A stretch of DNA of 64,000 nt from Pseudomonas sp. CHM02 (GTDB lineage Bacteria > Pseudomonadota > Gammaproteobacteria > Pseudomonadales > Pseudomonadaceae), in the NCBI RefSeq assembly GCF_000612585.1, contig NZ_JFCA01000028.1, positions 1 to 64,000 of the forward strand, read 5' to 3'. The position numbers and the translations under genes were made by a program. Every line of letters starts with the position of its first letter. Position 1 is the stretch's first letter. The notes below the pieces were generated by a model. It ran no database searches, was not told the DNA's origin, and worked only from the letters and a program-made list of their open reading frames with translations. Below are positions 9,180 through 15,969 of this stretch, piece after piece.

Positions 9180-10009
9180 AGGAGCCGCCCGTGCAACTCG
9201 ACCTGCCTGACAACCCTTGGCTGGAACTGCGCCGCCTGACCCCGGCGCGTATCGCCCTGGGCCGCACCGGCACCAGCATCCCCACCAACGCGCAGCTGGA
9301 TTTCCAGTTCGCCCACGCCCAGGCGCGGGACGCGGTGCATTTGCCCTTTGACCACGCCGGCCTCAGTAGCCAGTTGGCCGAACGCGGGCGTGACAGCCTG
9401 TTGCTGCACAGTGCTGCCACTGACCGTCACATGTACCTGCAACGCCCGGACCTGGGACGGCGCTTGAGCGATGAGTCGGCCCAGCTGCTGCGCGATCATG
9501 CATCGGCCAATCCCGGCGGTGTGGACTTGGCGGTCGTGGTCGCTGATGGCCTGTCGGCCCTGGCGGTGCATAAGCACACCTTGCCGTTTCTGACACGCCT
9601 GGAGGAACAGAGCAGCGCAGACGGTTGGTCCTTGTCGCCGGTCATCCTGGTGGAACAAGGCCGCGTGGCGGTGGCGGATGAGGTGGGCCAGTTGCTCGGG
9701 GCCAAAATGACCGTCATTTTGATCGGCGAACGGCCCGGGCTCAGTTCACCGGACAGCCTGGGCCTGTATTTCACCTATAACCCCAAGGTCGGCCTCACCG
9801 ATGCCTATCGCAATTGCATCTCCAACGTGCGCCTGGAAGGCCTCAGCTACGGCATGGCGGCCCATCGGTTGCTGTACTTGATGCGAGAGGCATGTCGGCG
9901 GCAATTGTCGGGGGTCAATCTCAAGGACGAGGCGCAGGTTCAGACCCTTGAATCCGACGAACCGGACCTGATGAAGGGCAATTTCCTGCTCAGTTCACCG
10001 GATGACTGA
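9176..10009 (+). CDS. eutC: Ethanolamine ammonia-lyase small subunit
   Basis: EutC (277 residues from this start) forms the cobalamin-binding small subunit with EutB. The sequence has the family core LTPARIALGRTGTSIPT, FAHAQARDAVH and the later PGLSSPDSLGLYFTYNPK and DAYRNCISN segments. The ATG at 9176 overlaps the eutB stop (ATGA). An in-frame GTG at 9191 has a better-spaced AAGGAG in front of it, so the true start may be five codons later. Confidence 0.95.
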   Translation: MKEPPVQLDLPDNPWLELRRLTPARIALGRTGTSIPTNAQLDFQFAHAQARDAVHLPFDHAGLSSQLAERGRDSLLLHSAATDRHMYLQRPDLGRRLSDESAQLLRDHASANPGGVDLAVVVADGLSALAVHKHTLPFLTRLEEQSSADGWSLSPVILVEQGRVAVADEVGQLLGAKMTVILIGERPGLSSPDSLGLYFTYNPKVGLTDAYRNCISNVRLEGLSYGMAAHRLLYLMREACRRQLSGVNLKDEAQVQTLESDEPDLMKGNFLLSSPDD

Positions 10010-10101
10010 TCGCTGCACGATTGCGCTTTTTCGCGCCATTAGGCAGCATCGAGTCACGGCCGCTTGTGTGGTCATACCCCATTTGGAAGTTGAGGCCTGG
10101 C

Positions 10102-10560
10102 ATGCGGATTACTCAAGCGACCCTGGAACACCTGGACCTGTTGACCCCACTGTTCGTCAAATACCGTGAGTTCTACGGCGCCTTGCCCTTTCCGGACTCA
10201 TCGCGGGCCTTCCTGGAGAAACGCCTGCGCCGTAAGGAATCGGTGATTTACCTGGCCCTGGCCGACGATGACGACAAGAAGCTGCTCGGATTCTGCCAGC
10301 TGTACCCGAGCTTTTCGTCGTTGTCGCTCAAGCGCGTGTGGATCCTCAACGACATCTACGTGGCTGAAGATGCGCGCCGGCAACTGGTGGCGGACAACCT
10401 GATGCGCACGGCGAAGAAGATGGCCAAGGAGACCCACGCGGTGCGGCTGCGGGTGTCGACCAGCAGTGACAACGACGTGGCGCAGAAGACCTATGAGTCG
10501 ATCGGGTTCCGCGAAGACACCGAGTTCAAGAACTACACGCTGCCGATCAGCGAAGATTGA
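10102..10560 (+). CDS. GNAT-family N-acetyltransferase
   Basis: This 152-residue protein has the single-domain acetyl-CoA-dependent GNAT layout: an N-terminal strand MRITQATLEHLDLLTPLF, a central LNDIYVAEDARRQLVADNLM region carrying the acetyl-CoA loop, and a terminal YESIGFREDTEFKNY stretch. It follows eutC as PA4026 does in P. aeruginosa. The substrate is unknown; it could act on a small amine or a protein. The start at 10102 is chosen because homology begins there. Confidence 0.82.
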   Translation: MRITQATLEHLDLLTPLFVKYREFYGALPFPDSSRAFLEKRLRRKESVIYLALADDDDKKLLGFCQLYPSFSSLSLKRVWILNDIYVAEDARRQLVADNLMRTAKKMAKETHAVRLRVSTSSDNDVAQKTYESIGFREDTEFKNYTLPISED

Positions 10561-10594
10561 CCCCACACACCCATCTAATGTCGACGCAGGCTTC

Positions 10595-10683
10595 TGTAGG
10601 AGCCGGCTTGCCGGCGATGCAGGCACCTCGGTGTATATCAGTGAGACCGAGGTGATGCTATCGCCGGCAAGCCAGCTCCTACA
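10595..10683. repeat. REP doublet with a palindromic loop
   Basis: Inverted REP copies at 10595-10620 and 10654-10683 enclose a spacer that itself pairs (CACCTCGGT ... ACCGAGGTG), so the whole element can fold into one extended hairpin. It lies in the 310-base gap between the GNAT and DedA genes. Beyond it the gap holds only a promoter-like -10 near 10761. Confidence 0.85.
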
Positions 10684-10760
10684 GATAGTGTTGTGCCTGC
10701 GAATGCCTTTGCACGACATCCCCCGCTACAAAACCCACACGCTTTTCACCTCCCAATCCG

Positions 10761-10766
10761 TATAAT
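10761..10766 (+). promoter_or_regulatory. Possible -10 element of the dedA promoter
   Basis: A perfect TATAAT lies about 105 bases before the DedA start. No convincing -35 hexamer is seen at the usual distance, so support is limited to the -10 match and its intergenic position. Confidence 0.3.
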
Positions 10767-10870
10767 GCGGACCTTTCAGGGTTGTAAGAAATGCGGCATA
10801 CACTTGTAGCCTTATTACCCGAGCTTCCGCACAGGCCTGCTGAGCCGGGCCGTTCACACAGGTGCCATCC

Positions 10871-11527
10871 ATGGATTTCAACCCGCTCGACCTTATCCTG
10901 CATCTCGACGTCTACCTCGACCTGCTGGTAACCAATTACGGTCCGTGGATCTACGCCATTCTGTTCCTGGTCATCTTTTGTGAAACCGGCCTGGTGGTCA
11001 TGCCGTTCCTGCCGGGCGATTCGTTGCTGTTCATTGCCGGCGCCGTGGCGGCAGGCGGCGGCATGGACCCGGTGTTGCTGGGCGGCCTGCTGATGCTGGC
11101 GGCGATCCTTGGCGACAGTACCAACTACGTGATCGGGCGAACGGTGGGCGAACGCTTGTTCAACAACTCGAACTCGAAAATCTTCCGTCGCGACTACCTG
11201 CAAAAAACCCACGACTTCTACGACAAGCACGGCGGCAAAACCGTGACCCTGGCGCGCTTCCTGCCGATCCTGCGCACCTTCGCGCCGTTCGTCGCCGGCA
11301 TCGCGAAAATGCCTTACCCGCGGTTCTTCGGGTTCAGCGTGCTGGGCACCATCCTCTGGGTCGGCGGCCTGGTGACCCTGGGCTACTTCTTCGGCAACGT
11401 GCCGTTCATCAAGAAAAACCTGTCGCTGCTGGTGGTGTTCATCATCCTGCTGTCGCTGGTGCCGATGATCATTGGCGTGTTTCGCAGCCGTTTTGGCCGC
11501 GCGTCCTCCGAAGCCAAGTCGCAGTAA
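10871..11527 (+). CDS. DedA-family inner-membrane protein
   Basis: This 218-residue membrane protein carries the DedA (SNARE-associated, VTT) core: FCETGLVVMPFLPGDSLLF, a GRTVGERLF loop and the arginine-containing FLPILRTFAPFVAGIAKM motif. DedA proteins are linked to lipid carrier flipping and proton-motive-force maintenance; which lipid this one handles cannot be told. The ATG at 10871 is used instead of a GTG three codons upstream. It is followed after 6 bases by mtfA, suggesting co-transcription. Confidence 0.9.
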   Translation: MDFNPLDLILHLDVYLDLLVTNYGPWIYAILFLVIFCETGLVVMPFLPGDSLLFIAGAVAAGGGMDPVLLGGLLMLAAILGDSTNYVIGRTVGERLFNNSNSKIFRRDYLQKTHDFYDKHGGKTVTLARFLPILRTFAPFVAGIAKMPYPRFFGFSVLGTILWVGGLVTLGYFFGNVPFIKKNLSLLVVFIILLSLVPMIIGVFRSRFGRASSEAKSQ

Positions 11528-11533
11528 GCGCCG

Positions 11534-12349
11534 ATGTGGTCCCTCAGCGCCTGGCGTCGCCAGCGCTTGCTGGCCAAGCACCCGATTGCCGATGACACCT
11601 GGCAGCGGGTGCGCCACCACCTGACCTTCCTCGACGGCCTCACCGCCGAGCAGGACCAGTGGCTGCGCGAAGCCTGCGTGGTGTTCCTCGCCGAAAAACA
11701 CCTTACTGCCCTGCCCGGCGTCGAACTGCACCAGGAACAACGCCTGCTGCTCGCCGCCCAGGCGCAACTGCCGCTGATGAACCTCGGCGACCTCGACTGG
11801 TACCAGGGCTTCCACGAAATCGTGCTGTACCCCGACGACTTCGTCAGCCCCCAGCGCCATCGCGACAGCAGCGGCATCGAACACGAATGGGACGGCGAAC
11901 ACAGCGGTGAAGCCTGGCAACAAGGCCCGGTGATCCTCGCCTGGCCCGGCGTGCTCGCCAGCGGCAACTGGGAAGGCTATAACCTGGTCATCCACGAACT
12001 GGCGCACAAGCTCGACATGCTCAACGGCGACGCCAACGGCCTGCCACCGCTGCACAACGACATGCGCGTGCAGGAATGGGCCAGCGTGATGCAAAGCGCC
12101 TACGACGACCTCAACCGCCAGTTGGACGCCAACCCGGACGCCGACACCGAGATCGACCCCTACGCCGCCGAAAACCCGGCGGAATTCTTTGCCGTCACCA
12201 GCGAATATTTTTTCAGCGCCCCGGATTTACTGGTCAACCGTTATCCACAGGTGTATGCCCAACTGAGCCGCTTTTATCGCCAGGATCCCCTGGCCCGCCT
12301 CACCCAACTGCAAGCCAGCGACCCGCGTTATCAGCCACAGGGCGAATGA
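11534..12349 (+). CDS. mtfA: MtfA-like zinc metallopeptidase (M90 family)
   Basis: This 271-residue cytosolic protein has the zinc-peptidase motif HELAHKLD (His154, Glu155, His158) and the downstream NPAEFFAVTSEYFF segment that supplies the third ligand region in the M90 family. In E. coli MtfA binds the regulator Mlc and has aminopeptidase activity; Mlc targeting in Pseudomonas is not established. It is probably co-transcribed with dedA, and ppa follows in the same direction. Confidence 0.88.
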   Translation: MWSLSAWRRQRLLAKHPIADDTWQRVRHHLTFLDGLTAEQDQWLREACVVFLAEKHLTALPGVELHQEQRLLLAAQAQLPLMNLGDLDWYQGFHEIVLYPDDFVSPQRHRDSSGIEHEWDGEHSGEAWQQGPVILAWPGVLASGNWEGYNLVIHELAHKLDMLNGDANGLPPLHNDMRVQEWASVMQSAYDDLNRQLDANPDADTEIDPYAAENPAEFFAVTSEYFFSAPDLLVNRYPQVYAQLSRFYRQDPLARLTQLQASDPRYQPQGE

Positions 12350-12368
12350 CCGTACGACGTCTGGCGCA

Positions 12369-12397
12369 TGGCATCGGCGGCGGAATGTGCCTATAAT
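12369..12397 (+). promoter_or_regulatory. Possible sigma-70 promoter of ppa
   Basis: A perfect TATAAT (12392-12397) lies 61 bases before ppa, with TGGCAT 17 bases upstream as a weak -35. The gap between mtfA and ppa makes a separate ppa promoter likely. Confidence 0.4.
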
Positions 12398-12458
12398 CGC
12401 CGCCACTTTTAGGCCAATCCGGCCAAGTTTCTTGGCCAACTAACGGGGGCAACGCCCA

Positions 12459-12986
12459 ATGAGCTACAGCAAGATTCCGGCTGGCAAAGACCTGCCGAAC
12501 GACATCTACGTCGCCATCGAGATTCCGGCCAACCACGCGCCGATCAAATACGAAATCGACAAAGACAGCGACTGCCTGTTCGTTGACCGTTTCATGGCCA
12601 CCCCGATGTTCTACCCGGCCAACTACGGTTTCATCCCCAACACCCTGGCTGACGACGGTGACCCCCTCGACGTGCTGGTCGTAACCCCTTACCCGGTTAC
12701 CCCAGGCTCGGTTATCCGCGCACGCCCGGTCGGCATCCTGAACATGACCGACGACGGCGGCGGCGACGCCAAAGTGATCGCAGTTCCACACGACAAGCTG
12801 TCCCAGCTGTACGTGGACGTGAAGGAATACACCGACCTGCCGCCACTGTTGCTGGAGCAGATCAAGCACTTCTTCGAGAACTACAAAGACCTCGAAAAAG
12901 GCAAATGGGTGAAGATCGACGGTTGGCGCAACGCAGACGCCGCCCGCGCCGAGATCCTCAAGTCGGTCGCTGCCTACAAAGGCTGA
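12459..12986 (+). CDS. ppa: Inorganic pyrophosphatase
   Basis: This 175-residue soluble family I pyrophosphatase hydrolyses pyrophosphate and so drives biosynthetic reactions. It carries the signature DDGDPLDVLVVTPYPV with the metal-binding aspartates, KYEIDKDSDCLFVDRFM near the N-terminus, and the EIPANHAPIKYE strand. The length is standard. It is followed by a strong terminator and marks the left edge of the variable segment. Confidence 0.97.
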   Translation: MSYSKIPAGKDLPNDIYVAIEIPANHAPIKYEIDKDSDCLFVDRFMATPMFYPANYGFIPNTLADDGDPLDVLVVTPYPVTPGSVIRARPVGILNMTDDGGGDAKVIAVPHDKLSQLYVDVKEYTDLPPLLLEQIKHFFENYKDLEKGKWVKIDGWRNADAARAEILKSVAAYKG

Positions 12987-13014
12987 TACCCGCTCCTCAT
13001 TGCCTCGGCAATTG

Positions 13015-13043
13015 AAAAAGCCCCGATCATTCGGGGCTTTTTT
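13015..13043 (+). terminator. Rho-independent terminator of ppa
   Basis: AAAAAGCCCCGA pairs with TCGGGGCTTTTTT around a TCAT loop, giving a GC-rich stem followed by a T run 28 bases after the ppa stop. Confidence 0.93.
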
Positions 13044-13164
13044 GTGGGAAAAATTAAACGGCCAGATCAATACTTTATAAACAACGTTTAACTTCGATCG
13101 CAATCCGAAGTATCGGGCTACAACTAAGCAAAGACCTACAAGCGCAACTCAACGCATGGTTTAT

Positions 13165-13191
13165 TTGATCTGTTTCCCCGGCCAGTAAACT
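13165..13191 (+). promoter_or_regulatory. Possible promoter giving a leaderless repressor mRNA
   Basis: TTGATC and TAAACT are spaced 15 bases apart and would place the start of transcription at about the ATG at 13200. No Shine-Dalgarno sequence precedes that ATG, so a leaderless message, as with some phage cI genes, is plausible. Spacing is shorter than optimal. Confidence 0.3.
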
Positions 13192-13199
13192 CTGCGTTT

Positions 13200-13976
13200 A
13201 TGAATAAATCAGGTGATCGTTTAAAAGCGCTACTGCGGGAAGTCCATCTTTCCGCCTCCGACTTCGCCAAGAACCGCGGCGTCACGCCTCAGCACGTGAA
13301 CAACTGGTTCAAGCGCGGCATCCCCATGGGCCGACTCAACGAGTTCGCAGAACTGTTGTGCGTGTCCAGCCGCTGGCTGCGCACCGGCGAAGGCCCCAAA
13401 CACCCACCGGCCAACTTCCGACTGGAAGGCCCGGACACCCGAAAAGGACTGCCCACCACCCGCGAAGGAAGCGGTAAATACCTCACAGGCCCCACCTGCC
13501 ACCCGGAAAAAATCGACGTGGAGATCGACCTCCACCCCTCATTCACCTCCACCGAACGCATCCGCGTCTCCCTGCACACCCTCCAGACCCTCAACGTAAA
13601 TCCCGACCGCGCCCTGGGCGCCTACATGGTCGACAACAGCATGATCGACATCATCCAACAAGGCGCCACTCTCGCCATCGACCGAGGCCGCACCCAAATC
13701 ATCGACGGCGAGATCTACGCGGTAGAGCACGACGGCATGCTGCGCATCAAATACCTCTACAACCGACCCGGGGGTGGTTTGCGCATGCGCAGTCACAATG
13801 CCAGCGAGCATCCCGACGAGTACCTGACGTACGAACAGCGGTTTGAACAGAACTTCCAGATCGTGGGTTGGGTGTTCTGGTGGTCCACGTTGAATAACCG
13901 CCGCCCGCCCGTGCCGCTGGATGAGCACCTGTTGGGCTGGGAAGGCTCTAAATCGGATCCGGAGGTGGGCAACTGA
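13200..13976 (+). CDS. Phage-type XRE/S24 transcriptional repressor
   Basis: This 258-residue protein has an N-terminal helix-turn-helix (residues about 15-60, SDFAKNRGVTPQHVNNWFKR) and a C-terminal LexA/cI-like S24 domain with the serine in VDNSMID (Ser147) and the lysine in LRIKYL (Lys184). The linker shows no Ala-Gly cleavage dipeptide, so RecA-stimulated self-cleavage is doubtful. It resembles prophage and pyocin repressors of the PrtR type, but no phage or pyocin genes surround it. It stands alone at the left side of the variable segment; its targets are unknown and may include its own region. Confidence 0.82.
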   Translation: MNKSGDRLKALLREVHLSASDFAKNRGVTPQHVNNWFKRGIPMGRLNEFAELLCVSSRWLRTGEGPKHPPANFRLEGPDTRKGLPTTREGSGKYLTGPTCHPEKIDVEIDLHPSFTSTERIRVSLHTLQTLNVNPDRALGAYMVDNSMIDIIQQGATLAIDRGRTQIIDGEIYAVEHDGMLRIKYLYNRPGGGLRMRSHNASEHPDEYLTYEQRFEQNFQIVGWVFWWSTLNNRRPPVPLDEHLLGWEGSKSDPEVGN

Positions 13977-13994
13977 GGTGAATGTGGGTATCAT
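13966..13994 (+). promoter_or_regulatory. Candidate promoter for a small RNA
   Basis: TGGGCA (13966-13971) and TATCAT (13989-13994) are separated by 17 bases, each matching 4 or 5 of 6 consensus positions. The site overlaps the end of the repressor gene and would start an RNA near 14001. Confidence 0.35.
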
Positions 13995-14000
13995 GCGGCC

Positions 14001-14179
14001 CACATTTGGCAGGGGGTGGCTTTGCGCTATCCACCTTGCCCGGCGAAGCGGAGGAGTTCCCGCGGATGCCCCTACTATTCAGCCCGACGCGATGTGGGTT
14101 GAGCGATTTGAAGGCTGGTGAGGCTTGTCAAAAACAAGCTGAAGCAGTCCCCGAGAAGCCGGCCACAAGCCGGCTTTTT
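14001..14179 (+). ncRNA. Candidate small RNA, about 180 nt
   Basis: The stretch lies between a promoter-like site and a good intrinsic terminator, has no convincing protein frame, and contains several potential stems. The boundaries are inferred from the two signals only and no known RNA family was recognised. It could also be simply the 3' end of the repressor transcript. Confidence 0.3.
14156..14179 (+). terminator. Intrinsic terminator downstream of the repressor
   Basis: AAGCCGGC pairs perfectly with GCCGGCTT around the loop CACAA, followed by TTTTT. It would end the repressor transcript or the candidate small RNA. Confidence 0.8.
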
Positions 14180-14200
14180 AATGCCCGTAAAACCCTCAAG

Positions 14201-14231
14201 TCAATTGTCCAACAAGCTGTTGGACAATTGA
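14201..14231. repeat. Perfect 31-bp palindrome, 14-bp arms
   Basis: TCAATTGTCCAACA and its exact complement TGTTGGACAATTGA are separated by only AGC. There is no T run, so it is not an ordinary terminator. Such a long exact palindrome next to a helix-turn-helix repressor gene and a toxin module suggests an operator or a recombination/processing site, but no binding protein is known. Confidence 0.85.
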
Positions 14232-14276
14232 ATAACCAAAAACGGGCTTCTATACATTGCCCTTCTCTGAATCGCC

Positions 14277-14470
14277 TTACGTGGGCTGCAAACACTCCAC
14301 AGCCCGATCCGCCACCATCTTCGCCATCTCCACCAAATGCATAACCGCCCTTTGCGGCGCACCCGGAGGTGCCCTGCGCACAGCCACCATAAGATGCAGG
14401 CGAAGGGGTGCTTGGTCATGGGTTGCTTATGCGCCAATCGAATCCGGGCGACTAAACCCGACCACTGAAT
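14277..14470 (-). pseudogene. Possible remnant of a small pseudomonad gene
   Basis: Read on the minus strand, the stretch gives one frame with pseudomonad-like codon use containing VGFSRPDSIGA, then a TAA, then VRRAPPGAPQRAV and KMVADRAVECLQPT before the final stop. The inner stop sits where a CAA codon would keep the frame open. It looks like the end of a short gene interrupted by one nonsense change, but no family was recognised and the upstream end is unclear. Confidence 0.25.
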
Positions 14471-14755
14471 ATGCAGTGACGGATCGCAGCCTAGTCACGG
14501 AATTCCGCTGGCGCAAGCGGCTGAAATTCTCTAGGAAATGCCTCGAAAATGAAAGGGATCTAACCTGCTGGCACAACGAAGTCGAGAACGCTGCAGGACG
14601 ACTGACTCGCTTGGTTTTTCAACATCTCACCACATTAAGGATGGCCATTGCGAATCAAATTGATATCACAATAGAATCACTCATCTCATCCTGCCAACTG
14701 ATGAGCGAGCAGGAATAAAACAACTTCAGCTCATACATAGGTCAAGGAGACCGAT
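14471..14755. other. AT-richer leader region of the DarT module
   Basis: Apart from a promoter-like site at 14648-14677 and the AAGGAG ribosome site at 14744-14749, nothing coding was recognised. A plus-strand frame running into it (ending at 14718) has no ribosome site and crosses the apparent minus-strand remnant, so it is not called. The change toward A/T begins about here. Confidence 0.4.
14648..14677 (+). promoter_or_regulatory. Candidate promoter of the DarT/DarG module
   Basis: TTGCGA and TAGAAT (five of six matches at -10) are 18 bases apart and would start transcription near 14684, giving a leader of about 70 bases before the first DarT-like gene. Confidence 0.35.
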
Positions 14756-15328
14756 ATGCCGGATATCAAGGAACAAAAGCTTCTCTACCACCTCACCTCG
14801 CTAGAAAACCTGAGCAGTATTTTTCAGAACGGACTTCAACCGCGAGCGCAACTCAAGGCGTTCGAAGATGTGGCTGATGCCGAGATACTGAAAAAACGAC
14901 AAGGTCTCGCACTTGAGCAGTACGTACCTTTCCACTGGTTTGCCGCAAACCCATTCGATGGAAGCGTTCAACGTAGAAGGCCCCACACCCAATTTGTTGT
15001 GATTACGGTTCATCGAAACGTAGCAATTAGAAAACAATGGAAGGTCATTCCCCGCCATCCATTGGCTAACGATGCCATTCAGTTGCTCGATTATGCCGAG
15101 GGCTTCAAGGCCATCAACTGGGAGGTCATGAATGCCAGGGATTACCATGACCCTCAATGCAAGAGCATCTGTATGGCTGAGTGCCTATCGCCTGGCGTGG
15201 TTTCCCCTAACGATTTCTTCAAGGTTTTTGTTTCTAATGCCGAAGTAGAAGCCCTCTGTGAGTCTAAAATGCGCGAGGCCGGTGTTAATGTACAAATCGG
15301 AGTGAATCGGGGAATGTTTCTTAGATGA
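14756..15328 (+). CDS. Diverged DarT-like ADP-ribosyltransferase (DUF4433-like)
   Basis: This 190-residue protein resembles DarT but is strongly diverged from the next gene product. It has an N-terminal NAD-pocket-like segment LYHLTSLENLSSIFQNGL (11-27), EQYVPFHWFAANPF (54-67) matching the DYVPFYFTPF stretch of DarT, and MAECL (Glu142) where DarT has its catalytic glutamate in QAEAL. Both proteins end with a similar strand pattern (VNRGMFLR versus HARPGWYF). It has its own AAGGAG site and its stop overlaps the darT start, so the three genes form one operon. It may modify a different base or act as a second toxin; target and activity are unknown. Confidence 0.72.
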   Translation: MPDIKEQKLLYHLTSLENLSSIFQNGLQPRAQLKAFEDVADAEILKKRQGLALEQYVPFHWFAANPFDGSVQRRRPHTQFVVITVHRNVAIRKQWKVIPRHPLANDAIQLLDYAEGFKAINWEVMNARDYHDPQCKSICMAECLSPGVVSPNDFFKVFVSNAEVEALCESKMREAGVNVQIGVNRGMFLR

Positions 15329-15969
15329 TTTATAGCAACTTGAATCCAGGAAAGGCTCTGATCTGGCGGATCGTTCATCGTGACAATCTGCCCTGGATTC
15401 TGGACAACGGCCTGCATTGCGCCAGCTCCGAGGTGCAGGCTCCGCAGTATGTGAACATAGGAAATGTTGATTTAATCGACAAACGCCGCAACCGCTGTGT
15501 GCCAATTGCTCCTGCAGGATTTTTGTCAGACTACGTGCCCTTCTATTTCACCCCCTTCTCTGTGATGATGAAAAATATTCACTCCGGGTGGAGCGTTCAG
15601 CAGCGCAACAATGACGAAATCGTAATTCTCGTCTCAAGCCTCCACCGCGTCGCCGAGCTTGGCCTACCGTTCGTCTTCACAAACGCACACGCCTACCCGG
15701 ATTGGACAGACTATTACAGCGATTTGGCGAATCTCCATGAGATCGATTGGTCTATCCTTCAACGACGCGACTTCAAACGTGACCCCGATGACCCTCGAAA
15801 AATGGAGCGTTATCAAGCTGAAGCGCTGATTCACCACCACCTACCGATTACAGGACTCCTTGGCATCATGTGTTACACCGATGCGATGAAAGAACGCATA
15901 CAGCAGGACGTTGCCGCTAGAGGCCTGACGTTGTCTGTGCATGCGCGTCCGGGATGGTATTTCCAATGA
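15325..15969 (+). CDS. darT: DarT-family DNA ADP-ribosyltransferase toxin
   Basis: This 214-residue protein fits the DarT (DUF4433) family, whose members attach ADP-ribose from NAD to bases in single-stranded DNA. It shows LIWRIVHRDNLPWILDNGL (12-30), IDKRRNR with the conserved arginine region (51-57), DYVPFYFTPFSVM (69-81) and ERYQAEALIHHHLPI with the catalytic glutamate at 166. Its start overlaps the upstream DarT-like stop and its own stop overlaps darG (ATGA), so toxin and antitoxin are translationally coupled. The base composition is visibly less GC-rich than core genes here, suggesting transfer. Confidence 0.9.
   Translation: MIYSNLNPGKALIWRIVHRDNLPWILDNGLHCASSEVQAPQYVNIGNVDLIDKRRNRCVPIAPAGFLSDYVPFYFTPFSVMMKNIHSGWSVQQRNNDEIVILVSSLHRVAELGLPFVFTNAHAYPDWTDYYSDLANLHEIDWSILQRRDFKRDPDDPRKMERYQAEALIHHHLPITGLLGIMCYTDAMKERIQQDVAARGLTLSVHARPGWYFQ

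Noticed and set aside
13982..14344. 120-codon plus-strand frame after the repressor
   Set aside because: It runs through a terminator and a perfect palindrome, ends in a Pro/Ser-rich tail that is the antisense of the apparent minus-strand remnant, and has no ribosome site.
14257..14718. 153-codon plus-strand frame before the DarT module
   Set aside because: No ribosome site, composition changes abruptly along its length, and its first half is the antisense of the minus-strand remnant.
14756..15969. Two DarT-like genes as one gene split by a frameshift
   Set aside because: Each has its own full set of N-terminal pocket, YVPF stretch, glutamate motif and final strand, so they are two tandem genes.
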